Shown one piece after another: positions 1 to 8,924 of a stretch of DNA of 64,000 nt. The stretch lies in contig CAZSEX010000001.1 in assembly GCA_964606065.1 (NCBI GenBank), positions 1-64,000 of the forward strand, read 5' to 3'. Within the stretch, counting starts at the first letter, position 1. Every line of letters begins with the position of its first letter. Source of the stretch: JAFGHJ01 sp964606065. Its GTDB lineage: Bacteria; Hydrothermota; UBA3072. A program made the position numbers and the translations under genes. Under the pieces are notes generated by a model. That model ran no database searches, was not told where the DNA came from, and saw only the letters and a program-made list of their open reading frames with translations.

Positions 1-828
1 AATTATTCGCATAATACCGAAAAGTACAACTTATTCGGTACTTATCAACAGATGAATCCGGACTTTCGCTCCGACCTCGGTTTTGTTAATCAGGTCGGTT
101 ACAGGTACGCCGATGCGGGAGGAGAGTATATCTGGAGAGCCGGACCGGGGCACTGGTTTAACTGGATAAATATTTACCTCGGCGCCGATTTTGGAAAGGA
201 TTATGAAGGCAATACGGCTCGAAAAGAATTAAAAGCGAATATTAACTACAATGGTCCCTTTCAGTCATATTGTGGTGTTTACGGACAATTGTCGAAGGAT
301 CGCTACGAGGGAGAGGAATTTAGTACCGGTTATTTGAATTACTGGATCGGAGGGCAACCGGCGAAATGGCTTACCTGCAATCTGTGGAGCGTTTTCGGCG
401 ACAGAATCGATTACGACAATGTAAGACAGGGGAAGGGTTTGCAGTTAGGCGTGAGCGCGACTTTTAAAATAGGATACCGCCTTTCGGTTAACCTCGATCA
501 TTATTCTGAGCATTTGGACGTAACCGGCGGTAGACTGTATACGGCAAACAGAGAGTATGTTAAGTTGATTTATCATGTAAACAAAAGACTCTATATCCGA
601 ACGATTTTTCAATACGCGGTTTATAAAAAAAATCCGGATTTTTACACCGATGAAGTTCTGCCGGAAGAAAGGGATTTATTAAGCCAGATTCTGCTTTCTT
701 ATAAAATCAATCCGCACACAGCCTTTTACATAGGATATACCGATAACTATTACGGGAATGATTTTACAAGTACCGCACAAACCGACAGAAGTATTTTCGC
801 GAAAATCGGGTATTCCCGTAATCTTTAA
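1..828 (+). CDS. C-terminal part of a DUF5916-type outer-membrane protein (partial, runs off window start)
   Basis: The frame is open from base 1, so the gene begins before the window; 275 residues are visible. The sequence is a series of amphipathic, Tyr/Trp-rich beta strands with short turns, ending in a typical barrel strand (RSIFAKIGYSRNL). It resembles the C-terminal barrel region of DUF5916 proteins, which normally carry an N-terminal carbohydrate-binding (CBM9-like) domain that would lie outside this window. No enzymatic residues can be assigned. The nested palindromic repeat at 832-962 follows immediately. Confidence 0.6.
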   Translation, partial: NYSHNTEKYNLFGTYQQMNPDFRSDLGFVNQVGYRYADAGGEYIWRAGPGHWFNWINIYLGADFGKDYEGNTARKELKANINYNGPFQSYCGVYGQLSKDRYEGEEFSTGYLNYWIGGQPAKWLTCNLWSVFGDRIDYDNVRQGKGLQLGVSATFKIGYRLSVNLDHYSEHLDVTGGRLYTANREYVKLIYHVNKRLYIRTIFQYAVYKKNPDFYTDEVLPEERDLLSQILLSYKINPHTAFYIGYTDNYYGNDFTSTAQTDRSIFAKIGYSRNL

Positions 829-831
829 TCG

Positions 832-962
832 GAGACTGGGTCAAAATTATAGATTTCGCTCGTAGGGCACGGCTTTAGCCGTGCTAAGATACTGGTAATC
901 AATTATTTTGCAAACCTAAAGGTTTGCCCTACATTGAAAAATAGGGGTTTTGGCACAGTCTC
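832..962. repeat. 131-bp nested palindromic element
   Basis: Outer 15-base inverted ends (832-846 and 948-962) match at 13 of 15 positions. Inside, GTAGGGC (862-868) pairs with GCCCTAC (926-932). Within that lie two perfect hairpins: GCACGGCT/AGCCGTGC (867-874/877-884) and GCAAACC/GGTTTGC (910-916/921-927). The whole thing folds as a cloverleaf between two convergent genes. GCACGGCTNNAGCCGTGC-type words are known as dispersed intergenic repeats in many bacteria; no transposase is present. Confidence 0.75.
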
Positions 963-989
963 ATCGATAAGATAAAAAGTTCAGTTCTC

Positions 990-2072
990 TTAAAACTTAC
1001 CCGGGAAATGGCATTTAACGAAAACACCCTTTTCTTTTTCTTCCAACACAGGCTCCTCTTTTTTACAAATCTCCCGAGCGATAGGGCATCGGGGATGAAA
1101 ACAGCAGCCTTCAGGCTTATGCAAAGAAGAAGGCACTTCTCCTCTGAGCGGTTGTCTTTTGACTTTTGTTCTTGGATTCGCTTCCGGTACCGCCGATAAC
1201 AAAACCTTTGTATAGGGATTAAGAGGATTATTGTAAATTTGCTCCGCCGGTCCCATTTCCATAATGAAACCCAGGTACATTACGGCAATCCGGTGCGCTA
1301 TGTGTTTAACAACAGATAAATCGTGAGAGATAAAAATGTAGGTAACTTGGAATTCGTCCTGTAAATCCTGCATCAAATTTATTACCTGCGCCTGAACCGA
1401 AACGTCGAGGGCGGAAACAGGTTCGTCCGCTATAATAAGTTCCGGGTTCGTGGACAAGGCCCGTGCTATTCCTATCCGCTGTCTCTGCCCTCCCGAAAAC
1501 TCATGCGGGTATCTGTACATGTGTTCTTCACTCATCCCCACTTTTTCTAAAAGTCCCTTTACAATATCTTTGTTTTCTTTTCTTTCCCCCCTGTGAACGG
1601 TTAAGGGTTCTTCTATAATGTCTCCCACTGTAAATCTCGGATTAAGCGAGGAATAAGGATCTTGAAATATCATCTGAATTTTGGAGCGGTAAGGCATCAG
1701 TTCTTTTCTGTTCAGTTTGGCTAAATCTATTTTCACTCTTTGTTTTTTATTGTTTTGAAGCTCAGCTTCATCGTAGTAATATATGCTTCCTGAATTAGGA
1801 TCGAGAATCCTTACGAGAGTTTTCCCTATTGTAGATTTTCCGCAGCCGGTTTCTCCCACCAGACCGAAGACTTCTCCTTTGTTTATTGAAAAACTTACAC
1901 CGTCGACAGCTTTAATGTATCCCGTAACTTTTCTTAAAACCCCTCCCACAACCGGGAAATATGTTTTTAAATTTTGAACTTCGATGAAAGTTTTTTTGTC
2001 CTCGTTATTCACCCTTATGAGTTTCTTCTTTTCTTCCAATAAATTTAATCTCGTTTTTTTGAAATCAGTCAT
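990..2072 (-). CDS. Oligopeptide ABC transporter ATP-binding protein (OppF/DppF type)
   Basis: This 360-residue ATPase is the last gene of the peptide-transporter operon. It has Walker A (GETGCGKST), the ABC signature (SGGQRQR), Walker B (LIIADEP) and the Cys-containing C-terminal oligopeptide-transporter extension (CCFHPRCPIAREIC). The start is placed at ATG 2072, which overlaps the previous gene's stop by 8 bases (ATGACTGA); a longer in-frame N-terminus reaching 2177 merely reads the end of the upstream gene. It should work as a heterodimer with the upstream ATPase to power peptide uptake. Confidence 0.9.
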   Translation of the reverse strand: MTDFKKTRLNLLEEKKKLIRVNNEDKKTFIEVQNLKTYFPVVGGVLRKVTGYIKAVDGVSFSINKGEVFGLVGETGCGKSTIGKTLVRILDPNSGSIYYYDEAELQNNKKQRVKIDLAKLNRKELMPYRSKIQMIFQDPYSSLNPRFTVGDIIEEPLTVHRGERKENKDIVKGLLEKVGMSEEHMYRYPHEFSGGQRQRIGIARALSTNPELIIADEPVSALDVSVQAQVINLMQDLQDEFQVTYIFISHDLSVVKHIAHRIAVMYLGFIMEMGPAEQIYNNPLNPYTKVLLSAVPEANPRTKVKRQPLRGEVPSSLHKPEGCCFHPRCPIAREICKKEEPVLEEKEKGVFVKCHFPGKF

Positions 2073-3069
2073 TTCGCTTGCCTTTATCGTTATAAAGATG
2101 GCATCGAACAAAATGTCCCTTCTCGACTTCCAATAATTCCGGCACCACCTTCTCGCATACAGGCATTCTGTATTCACATCTGGGGTGAAAAGGACACCCC
2201 GGAGGGAAGTTCAAAATCCCCGGGACATTTCCCTTAATAGCGTTCAATCTTTTTTGTTTTTTGATTAAAGAAGGAATCGACGTCATCAAGCCTTTTGTAT
2301 ATGGATGAAGAGGGTTTTCGAACAGATTAACTGTGCTTGCCACTTCCTGTATTTTACCGCAGTACATAACCATAACTCTATCGCAGGTTTCCGCTATAAC
2401 CGCCAGATCGTGGGTGATAAGTATAATGGCGGATTCTTTTCTTTTGTTCTTTATTTCATTCATCAATTCCAGGATTTGAGACTGTACGGTTACGTCGAGA
2501 GCTGTCGTTGGTTCGTCTGCTATCAAAAGACTGGGGTCGCAGGATAAAGCTATTGCAATCATTACTCTTTGTCTCATTCCGCCTGAAAACTGGTGCGGAT
2601 AATCGTTTACCCTCTGTTCGGGAGAAGGAATTCCCACTTTCCGAAGCAATTCTATCGCGGCTTTTTTTGCCTCTTTTTTATCCATATTTCTGTGTATCAT
2701 TAAAGGCTCCATTATTTGAAATCCGATGGTAAAGATGGGATTTAGAGAGGTCATGGGTTCCTGGAAAATCATGGAAATTTCATTTCCCCGAATCTTTCGC
2801 ATGTCTTCCCATGAAAGGCTTAAAAGGTCTTTATTTTTGAAAAATATTTTACCGTGAGAGATTTTTCCGGGAGGGTCCGGGATGAGTCGCAAAATAGATA
2901 GGGCTGTAACGGATTTGCCCGAACCGGATTCTCCAACTATTCCGAAAAATTCTCCTTTAAAAACGTTGAAATTCAGACCATCGACAGCCTGAGCCTTTTT
3001 CTCTTCGAGCATAAAATGAGTTTTAAGGTTTTCGACTTTTAATAATTCCTTTTGCTCTTTTTTCGCCAT
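2065..3069 (-). CDS. Oligopeptide ABC transporter ATP-binding protein (OppD/DppD type)
   Basis: A 334-residue ABC ATPase with Walker A (GESGSGKS), Q-loop region (IFQEPMTSLNP), signature (SGGMRQRV), Walker B (LLIADEP) and a Cys-rich tail (CPFHPRCEYRMPVC) seen in OppD/DppD proteins. It begins 7 bases after the stop of the upstream permease and overlaps the OppF-type gene, so the two are translationally coupled. Having two separate ATPases differs from E. coli YejF, which is a fused double ATPase. Confidence 0.9.
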   Translation of the reverse strand: MAKKEQKELLKVENLKTHFMLEEKKAQAVDGLNFNVFKGEFFGIVGESGSGKSVTALSILRLIPDPPGKISHGKIFFKNKDLLSLSWEDMRKIRGNEISMIFQEPMTSLNPIFTIGFQIMEPLMIHRNMDKKEAKKAAIELLRKVGIPSPEQRVNDYPHQFSGGMRQRVMIAIALSCDPSLLIADEPTTALDVTVQSQILELMNEIKNKRKESAIILITHDLAVIAETCDRVMVMYCGKIQEVASTVNLFENPLHPYTKGLMTSIPSLIKKQKRLNAIKGNVPGILNFPPGCPFHPRCEYRMPVCEKVVPELLEVEKGHFVRCHLYNDKGKRND

Positions 3070-3076
3070 GGTTTAA

Positions 3077-4258
3077 TTATCTCATCCTGGAGTAAACTTT
3101 CGGATCCAGAGCTTCTCTAACCGCTTCCCCTATGAAAGCAATCAGCATTAAAGTTATAAACATGGCAGCCATGGGAGAAAAAGTCAGCCACCAGGAACTC
3201 AAGTTGGAAATACCCTGAGATAAGAGCTGCCCCCAGCTGGGAGTCGGTTCCGGCAAGCCGAATCCTAAAAAGTCCAGAGACGCCAGGACGGATATTCCTG
3301 AAATAATGGTAAAAGGAAGGAAAGAAATTGCCGGCGTCAACGAGTTTGGCAGAATATGAGAGAGGATTATTCTTCTGTCGCTTACCCCCACAGCCTGGGC
3401 AGCCTGTACGTATTCGTTCGATTTTTCTCGGAAGAACTCGGCTCTTATATATCTCGCCATCGATATCCATCCGAAAAGAGAAAGAATCACAATAAGAATT
3501 GTAAAATTCGGAATCATTATCGATGAGATAACCATTACTGTAAATAAAAAAGGAATCGAAGCCCATATCTCGATAAACCGTAAGCCCAGAAAATCTACTT
3601 TTCCGCCGTAATAGCCGAGCACGGCTCCGAATAATATTCCGATTACGTAACTGGTTAAAGTTAAAAGTAGTGAAAAAGTCATATAAATACGAAAACCATA
3701 AACCAGTCTGGCGAAAACATCTCGTCCCCTGTCGTCCGTTCCAAGGAAATTTTTTCCGTCCGGTGCCGTCGGCGGGTTTCTATCCCCCAGTTCATCGAGT
3801 AAGTTTTCATTAGGTCCGTAGGGATAGGGAGCGAGTATTGCCCAATTTCCTATTTTTTGTTCCACGAAAATTTTTCGCAGTGCGCGGTGGTTGTCGAAGT
3901 CTTTTTTTATCCTATCGTAAAGCTCATATTCGGATTTTAGAGAAATCAATTTTTCGTTGTTCGAGGTTAAAGTATCTTCTCCCAGAGAAGCTTTATATTC
4001 AAAATATTTATCACGTGTCTCGATCGCTTTCGCGAAGATATATTGCTTAAAAGAAACGTCGCTGTAGAGAGTAATAAATTTTTTTCCGTCGAAGTTAATA
4101 AGCAGAGCGTTGTCGTTTATTATAAATTCCGCGAAAAAAGACAACAAATAAGTTATCCCGATAATTAAAAGAGAATAATATCCTCTTTTAAAACTCTTGA
4201 ATTTTTTTATTCTTTTTATAAACAGCGGAGAAAAGAAAGATTTTCTCATTCTGCTCAT
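3077..4258 (-). CDS. Peptide ABC transporter permease, YejE/OppC-like
   Basis: A 393-residue inner-membrane permease. An N-terminal membrane segment (about residues 28-50) is followed by a roughly 120-residue charged periplasmic insert, then LGTDDRGRDVFARLVYG, a motif typical of OppC/YejE permeases, and five or so further membrane helices. The EAA loop is recognisable (EYVQAAQAVGVSDRRIILSHILPN). The large insert and the C-terminal SWWLTFSP segment are more like YejE of microcin C/peptide importers than DppC. It starts 7 bases after the YejB-like gene's stop. Confidence 0.87.
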   Translation of the reverse strand: MSRMRKSFFSPLFIKRIKKFKSFKRGYYSLLIIGITYLLSFFAEFIINDNALLINFDGKKFITLYSDVSFKQYIFAKAIETRDKYFEYKASLGEDTLTSNNEKLISLKSEYELYDRIKKDFDNHRALRKIFVEQKIGNWAILAPYPYGPNENLLDELGDRNPPTAPDGKNFLGTDDRGRDVFARLVYGFRIYMTFSLLLTLTSYVIGILFGAVLGYYGGKVDFLGLRFIEIWASIPFLFTVMVISSIMIPNFTILIVILSLFGWISMARYIRAEFFREKSNEYVQAAQAVGVSDRRIILSHILPNSLTPAISFLPFTIISGISVLASLDFLGFGLPEPTPSWGQLLSQGISNLSSWWLTFSPMAAMFITLMLIAFIGEAVREALDPKVYSRMR

Positions 4259-4265
4259 TGTAAAA

Positions 4266-5291
4266 CTAGTCCAGCCTTATCCGCGGGTCTATGACGCAGT
4301 ACAGGAAATCCGAGAAAATGTTTCCCAGCATATAAAGAATAGAAGAAAATACGAGTATTCCCAGCATAACCGGATAATCCCTGTCTAAAATCGAGTTGTA
4401 ACCTAAAAGCCCGAAGCCGTGTATATTAAAGACTTTTTCTATTAAGAGGGAACCTGAGATAACGATATAAAAAACGCTTCCCAGTCCCGTGGCTATGGGT
4501 ATCAGGGAATTGCGGAGAGTGTGTTTAAAGATAACTGTTTTTTCGGATAACCCTTTAGCGAAAGCGGTCCTGACGTAATCCTTGCCGAGATTTTCAATCA
4601 GCGAATTTTTCATTAAAATGGTGAGAGACGCGAAAGAGCCGAGAGTATAGCAAAATACGGGTAAAATCATGTGATAGATGTTATCCCAGAATTTACCCCA
4701 GAAAGAAAGCGTTTCGTAATTCATGGAGTGGATTCCACCCAGAGGAAAAACATTAAAAAAAGAGCCTCCGCCCAAAAGGACGAGAAGGACGATACCCGCC
4801 ACCCATCCGGGAATAGCATAACCCATAAAAACCAGAGAGGAACTCACAAAGTCGAAAGTCGAGCCGTGCTTAATGGCTTTAAAAACCCCCAGGGGTATAC
4901 AAACAAGATATGCCAGCAGGAACCCCGCCACCCCGAAACGAAGAGAAATGGGGAATCGAGCCTTTATTACATCCCAGACCGGTTTCGAATAGGTATATGA
5001 TTCTCCCAGGTCGAATTGAACAACATTGCCGAGCCAGATGAAATATGAAACATAAAAAGGCTTATCGAACCCGTATATTTTTTTTAGTTTCTCGACCATT
5101 TCCTCGGATATCGCCGTGCCCTGAGATCCCATCGCCCCGCCACCTCCTTCCATCTGCATCTGTTTATAACGGAGTATTGCCATTTCCACCGGACCTCCGG
5201 GAGCGAACCTGGTGATTGTGAAAACGATAAACGTCACGCCTAAAAACGTCGGTATTATCATTAAAAGACGGCGGATGAAATAGTTAACCAT
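4266..5291 (-). CDS. Peptide ABC transporter permease, YejB/OppB-like
   Basis: A 341-residue permease with the BPD_transp_1 fold: N-terminal helix (IRRLLMIIPTFLGVTFIVF), the RFAPGGP motif after it, five further helices and an EAA loop (DYVRTAFAKGLSEKTVIFKHTLRN). It is first in the four-gene operon yejB-yejE-oppD-oppF. ATG 5291 is preferred over GTG 5294 because the promoter immediately upstream would start the transcript at about this ATG, exactly as for the binding protein at 8889. No ribosome-binding site is present. The binding protein is not in the operon but encoded upstream. Confidence 0.87.
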   Translation of the reverse strand: MVNYFIRRLLMIIPTFLGVTFIVFTITRFAPGGPVEMAILRYKQMQMEGGGGAMGSQGTAISEEMVEKLKKIYGFDKPFYVSYFIWLGNVVQFDLGESYTYSKPVWDVIKARFPISLRFGVAGFLLAYLVCIPLGVFKAIKHGSTFDFVSSSLVFMGYAIPGWVAGIVLLVLLGGGSFFNVFPLGGIHSMNYETLSFWGKFWDNIYHMILPVFCYTLGSFASLTILMKNSLIENLGKDYVRTAFAKGLSEKTVIFKHTLRNSLIPIATGLGSVFYIVISGSLLIEKVFNIHGFGLLGYNSILDRDYPVMLGILVFSSILYMLGNIFSDFLYCVIDPRIRLD

Positions 5292-5297
5292 CACGCA

Positions 5298-5325
5298 ATA
5301 TTATAATTTTTCGTTAAAACGTCAA
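5298..5325 (-). promoter_or_regulatory. Promoter of the permease/ATPase operon, predicted leaderless
   Basis: TTGACG (5320-5325), 16-base spacer, TAATAT (5298-5303), then only six bases (TGCGTG) to ATG 5291. The spacer shares TTTNNNCGAAAAA with the promoter of the peptide-binding protein at 8896-8924, so the two units look co-regulated. Confidence 0.65.
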
Positions 5326-6003
5326 CCCACCCCTCCCAACAAATTATTCTCACACAGAGAGCACAGCGCGGTAAAACCGCTAATATTCACCGCAAAGACG
5401 CGGAGGACGCAGAGAAAAATATATTGTTTGTTCCCCTTACCCAACCAAAATGGGACGCAGATGAACGCAGATTTACAGGATATTTTTTAACTAAAACCTA
5501 AAACTCATGACCTATTTTTCACATGTAGAACACGTAGTGTTTTTTTTAATGATCGCGGCTGGGAAGCCGCTCCTACAACGATATATGTAGGAGGGATTTC
5601 CCAATCCCGAAGAAAAAGTCATTACGAGTTTGGAATCTTGCTCGACTCAAGCTTGCCCGGTAGAATAGAATGTATTCCAAGTGGTATCTTCTATTCCATG
5701 GGGCCGACAAAGGTCGCAGAGAAAAAAAATAAAGAATGTGTTTTTACATCACCCAACCCAATCATGCTTTTTATTTTACGAGTGAGATTGCTTTACCCCA
5801 TGAAATAGCTTGCCTACCTGATTGTGCTTCTATTTCATGGGGCAAGCTGGGGAACGGCAGGAAGAAGAGTTCGCAACGACAACTCCAATATTAATAAACA
5901 ACAATTAAAAACCTTGTGTCTTCGTGTCTACTCTTTTACAAAAAAAACAAAAAGTTGACCGGTAGTACTACAGAGAGAAAGAATTATGTTACCCATAAAA
6001 ATA
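5326..6003. repeat. Intergenic stretch of degenerate repeats with two palindromes
   Basis: No gene is supported here. It holds CACAGAGAGCACAG-type words, CACAGCGCGGTAAAAC (5362-5377, repeated at 10120-10135), TCACATGTAG (5519-5528), a GCGGCTGGGAAGCCGC hairpin near 5545-5565, a 24-base word at 5618-5641 repeated with one change at 10192-10215, and two members of the long-loop palindrome family: 5656-5703 (arms 11 of 14 matched, 22-base loop) and 5796-5842 (perfect 13-base arms CCCCATGAAATAG, 21-base loop). Confidence 0.7.
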
Positions 6004-6399
6004 TTACTCGAAGATTTTTATGGGTAAAAATTTCTGATATTTTTTGAAATCCTTATCAACAGTAAAAATTAAAAGATTTTCCAGAAAAGAGACGGCGCAG
6101 ATTAAAAAATCCGTGGTTGAACCCTGGATGCCATTTCTTCTACAGATATTGCAAAATTCGGCTGCTTTCTCAAAATGTTCTTTTTTTAGCGATATAGAAT
6201 CAAAAGAAGAAAGGTGTTCTTTTAATTCTTGAAACTGTTTTTCTTTCGAAACTCCGGAAAGGAGCTCCTGCCTAATCGGGCATACAATTACAACTCTTCC
6301 GTCTGAAATCAAATTTGTTAGTTTTTTGGCTAAATCTTTGTCAGCTTTTTTGTATCGTAGAACTCTGGACCAGACACAAGTATCGACCAGAACTTTCAT
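6004..6399 (-). CDS. vapC: VapC-type PIN-domain ribonuclease toxin
   Basis: 131 residues with PIN-domain layout: N-terminal acidic residue in VLVDTCVW, central Glu-rich region, and the C-terminal acidic pair in TTDFLICAVSF and FTVDKDF. Such toxins cleave structured RNAs with Mg2+. It overlaps the antitoxin gene by four bases (ATGA), the usual antitoxin-first layout. The pair sits between the transporter operon and its binding-protein gene. Confidence 0.88.
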   Translation of the reverse strand: MKVLVDTCVWSRVLRYKKADKDLAKKLTNLISDGRVVIVCPIRQELLSGVSKEKQFQELKEHLSSFDSISLKKEHFEKAAEFCNICRRNGIQGSTTDFLICAVSFLENLLIFTVDKDFKKYQKFLPIKIFE

Positions 6400-6593
6400 C
6401 TTTTTCTGGCTTTTTTATAGTCATAGCTTTCATCAAATTCTATCTTCCCAAACATATCTACAATCTTTTGCTGTTTTTTATGTGATATGTATTCTTTCAA
6501 CGCTTTTGTCACAGCTTCTTTTTTGCTCTTATGGTGTCCCAGCTTTTGCGCTTGTTTTATTAGACTATCATCCAAATGCAAATTTGTGGGCAT
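6396..6593 (-). CDS. vapB: VapB-type antitoxin
   Basis: 65 residues; N-terminal beta-strand plus helix (PTNLHLDDSLIKQAQKLG), then KKEAVTKALKEYISHKKQQK, as in the VapB (DUF2191) family, and a basic/aromatic tail that should wrap the toxin. ATG 6593 is chosen over GTG 6599 because AGGAGG lies seven bases before the ATG but only one base before the GTG. A strong promoter with an operator-like palindrome lies directly upstream. Confidence 0.87.
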   Translation of the reverse strand: MPTNLHLDDSLIKQAQKLGHHKSKKEAVTKALKEYISHKKQQKIVDMFGKIEFDESYDYKKARKR

Positions 6594-6615
6594 AGACACA
6601 CCTCCTTTTACACAA

Positions 6616-6644
6616 AAAATAACACATTACATTGTGTAAGTCAA
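6616..6644 (-). promoter_or_regulatory. vapBC promoter with operator palindrome in the spacer
   Basis: TTGACT (6639-6644), 17-base spacer, TATTTT (6616-6621). The spacer contains ACACA-N6-TGTGT, extended to an imperfect 20-base dyad (TTACACA...TGTGTTA). A dyad between -35 and -10 is where a VapB-VapC complex would repress its own transcription. Confidence 0.7.
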
Positions 6645-6936
6645 GAGGTTTTTTTAGCCGCAGAGGGACTAATACACGGAGAAAAAAACAAAATTAATAT
6701 TGTTGATTAAAAACAACCTCCATCCTTGAAAAACAAGTAACAACAAATAGCGATAATTACAAGAATATTTTGAAGATTGAACCACAAAGAGCGCGAAGGA
6801 TACAAAAGAACAATGAAGAACGAAATTTTGTTTCTTAAAACCACTCCACCCGCCAAAAGAGGCCAAGAACTTACACGGATTATCGCAAGATTTTTTTTGT
6901 TTTTATAACTGCTTACTTCTTTCTGCTCACTACTTA
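6645..6936. repeat. Intergenic degenerate repeats
   Basis: Contains CCACAAAGAGCGCGAAGGA-type words and ACACGGATTATCGCAAGATT, the latter repeated in variant form at about 9088-9105. A 65-codon frame here is made of these repeats and is not a credible gene. Confidence 0.6.
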
Positions 6937-8889
6937 CTATTGTCTATATTTCTCTTGATATCTGACTTCGGCGGGTTTCGCGGGAAGGGGAAAGCCTTTT
7001 TCTTTCGCGGTTTTTAATGCTGTGTCCGTCTCCGCGTCGTACCACCAGAAAGTAGTGATTACTTCCAGAAATTTGAAGGTTACGTTTCCCGAGTATGAAA
7101 CTCCGCTAATGACGAATTCAGGCATTCCGAACTTATTCCAGTATAAGATTTTTGTATCTTCAGAATACCAGTTCAAAGCCATAAGGTAGTTGCTTACGAG
7201 GATGGAATCGAGTTCTTGAATAAGAGCTACCCGTTTTTCCAGATCGAACTCGTCGTTATATTTTTCGCAAAGTTCATCGATTTTTTTGTTTTTAAAGCCG
7301 AAAATATTGTTAGTATTCTGTTTGTCCGCGTATTTTGAATGGTAGGCGTGCTCGGGATTTGGGAACAGATCGGTTGTATAGTTTATCCACATCATTTTAA
7401 ATTTTCTTTCATCTATATCTTTGATGTGTGTTGCCCAGGTTACTTTCTTCAAATCGATTTTAATTCCGGCTTTTTTGAGTTCTTCCTGAAGTAAAGTTTC
7501 GATTCTGGTATCGTCGCTTCTATAAAAATTTAAGTTAAGTTCGAATGGTTTGCCGTCTTTAACTATATAGCCTTCTTCGTTTAAGTTTTTCTGGGAATAT
7601 CCCGCTTCCTCAAGAAGCCGGATAGCTTCTTGCGGGTCATATCTTATTTTTGGATTATTTTTATTTTCATATATAGAATTTGAATAATATGAATCCATGT
7701 GCTTATATTCATCGTAAAAAAGTTTGTTTATTATTTTTTCTCTGTTAAAAAGCAGGCTTACAGCTTTTCTGACTCTAATGTCGTTAAAAGGCTCTTCTCT
7801 CATATTAAAAGCGAAGCCTCCTTTTTCTGCCGGTTTGCCGCAGTAAATTTTCTGTCTTACTATGTAATTGTTTTTAACCGCGTCCGATTTATCAGGAGAA
7901 AAATCCTCGACCCACTTGTTAATTGTATGAGGATAAATATAGGGAGCTATATCGATATTTCCTTTTTTAAAGTTTTCAAACAGGACTGTTTCGTCGGTAT
8001 AAAAATTAATTCTTACCTCGTCAAAATTAAATAAATTTTTATTTAAAGTTATATCGGCAGCCCACCAGTTTGTATCACGTTTAAGAGCAACAACCTGATT
8101 TGGAACCGCTTTTTCAAAAAAATAAGGACCGCTTCCTGTCATCATTTCATTGTTATATTTTCTGAGATATTCGGAGGGTTCGATTTTTGCTATTATGTGT
8201 TCGGGTAAAATATAGGTATCCGACGCGCTGAAATATAAAAAAAGACTCCACTGAAGTATTTTTGCTTTAACCATAACAATATTTGGCGTCAAAGCTATGG
8301 GGCGTTCATATTTGCTTTTATAAAAGTCATTATGATAAGGGTCTCTGATTCCCTCGTCGACCAATAAGTCATAAGTGGCTACGACATCGAACGCACTAAC
8401 AGGCACACCGTCCTGCCATTTTGCCTTTTCGTTTATATGGAAAAAGTAGGTCATTTTATCTTCCGATATAGACCATTTATCGGCAAGCCCGGGGATATAT
8501 TCATAAGTTACAGGGTCCATCTTTAAAAGAGATTCATATGTTATTCTTGTAATCATTTGATTTATTAATTCGTTGGAATTCTCTCCGTAGGTTCTTAACG
8601 TGGGAGGATATGCAGAATATCCAAAAGCGACGGTTCCTCCCTTTTTTGCCTTACTATTTACGAGAATAGTCTGATTTTCATTCGTTTCCCATTTAATCGA
8701 TTTTACAATACTGTCGACCTGCTCTGCCGTTAAGTCAACGGGTCCGTATTTTTTCATTAAATCTTTTTCCGTTAAATGTATTTTTGAAGTTTCAGTAGAA
8801 GATTTTTGATTGCAGCTGGAAATTAAGAACAGGATAAAGACCGGAACGAGAAAAGCAAAACACCCGCGTATCGAAATTAAATTTTTCAT
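6937..8889 (-). CDS. Peptide-binding lipoprotein, SBP family 5 (YejA/OppA-like)
   Basis: 650 residues. A lipoprotein signal (LFLISSC, Cys at about 26) anchors it on the outside of the inner membrane. The family-5 binding-protein core follows: GGTVAFGYSAYPPTLRT, the SGPYFFEKAVPNQVVALKRD motif and a long C-terminal lobe ending with KPAEVRYQEKYRQ. It should deliver peptides to the YejB/YejE-like permease at 3-5 kb. A close paralogue lies at 10343-12247. The ATG sits six bases after its -10 element with no ribosome-binding site. Confidence 0.88.
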   Translation of the reverse strand: MKNLISIRGCFAFLVPVFILFLISSCNQKSSTETSKIHLTEKDLMKKYGPVDLTAEQVDSIVKSIKWETNENQTILVNSKAKKGGTVAFGYSAYPPTLRTYGENSNELINQMITRITYESLLKMDPVTYEYIPGLADKWSISEDKMTYFFHINEKAKWQDGVPVSAFDVVATYDLLVDEGIRDPYHNDFYKSKYERPIALTPNIVMVKAKILQWSLFLYFSASDTYILPEHIIAKIEPSEYLRKYNNEMMTGSGPYFFEKAVPNQVVALKRDTNWWAADITLNKNLFNFDEVRINFYTDETVLFENFKKGNIDIAPYIYPHTINKWVEDFSPDKSDAVKNNYIVRQKIYCGKPAEKGGFAFNMREEPFNDIRVRKAVSLLFNREKIINKLFYDEYKHMDSYYSNSIYENKNNPKIRYDPQEAIRLLEEAGYSQKNLNEEGYIVKDGKPFELNLNFYRSDDTRIETLLQEELKKAGIKIDLKKVTWATHIKDIDERKFKMMWINYTTDLFPNPEHAYHSKYADKQNTNNIFGFKNKKIDELCEKYNDEFDLEKRVALIQELDSILVSNYLMALNWYSEDTKILYWNKFGMPEFVISGVSYSGNVTFKFLEVITTFWWYDAETDTALKTAKEKGFPLPAKPAEVRYQEKYRQ

Positions 8890-8895
8890 TACGCA

Positions 8896-8924
8896 ATATT
8901 ATGCTTTTTTCGGCGAAACGTCAA
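8896..8924 (-). promoter_or_regulatory. Promoter of the binding-protein gene, predicted leaderless
   Basis: TTGACG (8919-8924), 17-base spacer, TAATAT (8896-8901), then TGCGTA and ATG. Sequence and spacing are nearly the same as at 5298-5325. Confidence 0.68.

Noticed and set aside
4671..5000. 109-codon plus-strand frame opposite the YejB-like gene
   Set aside because: Antisense shadow of a well-conserved permease; no ribosome site and no homology.
6669..6866. 65-codon minus frame after vapBC
   Set aside because: Made of intergenic repeat words; no ribosome site.
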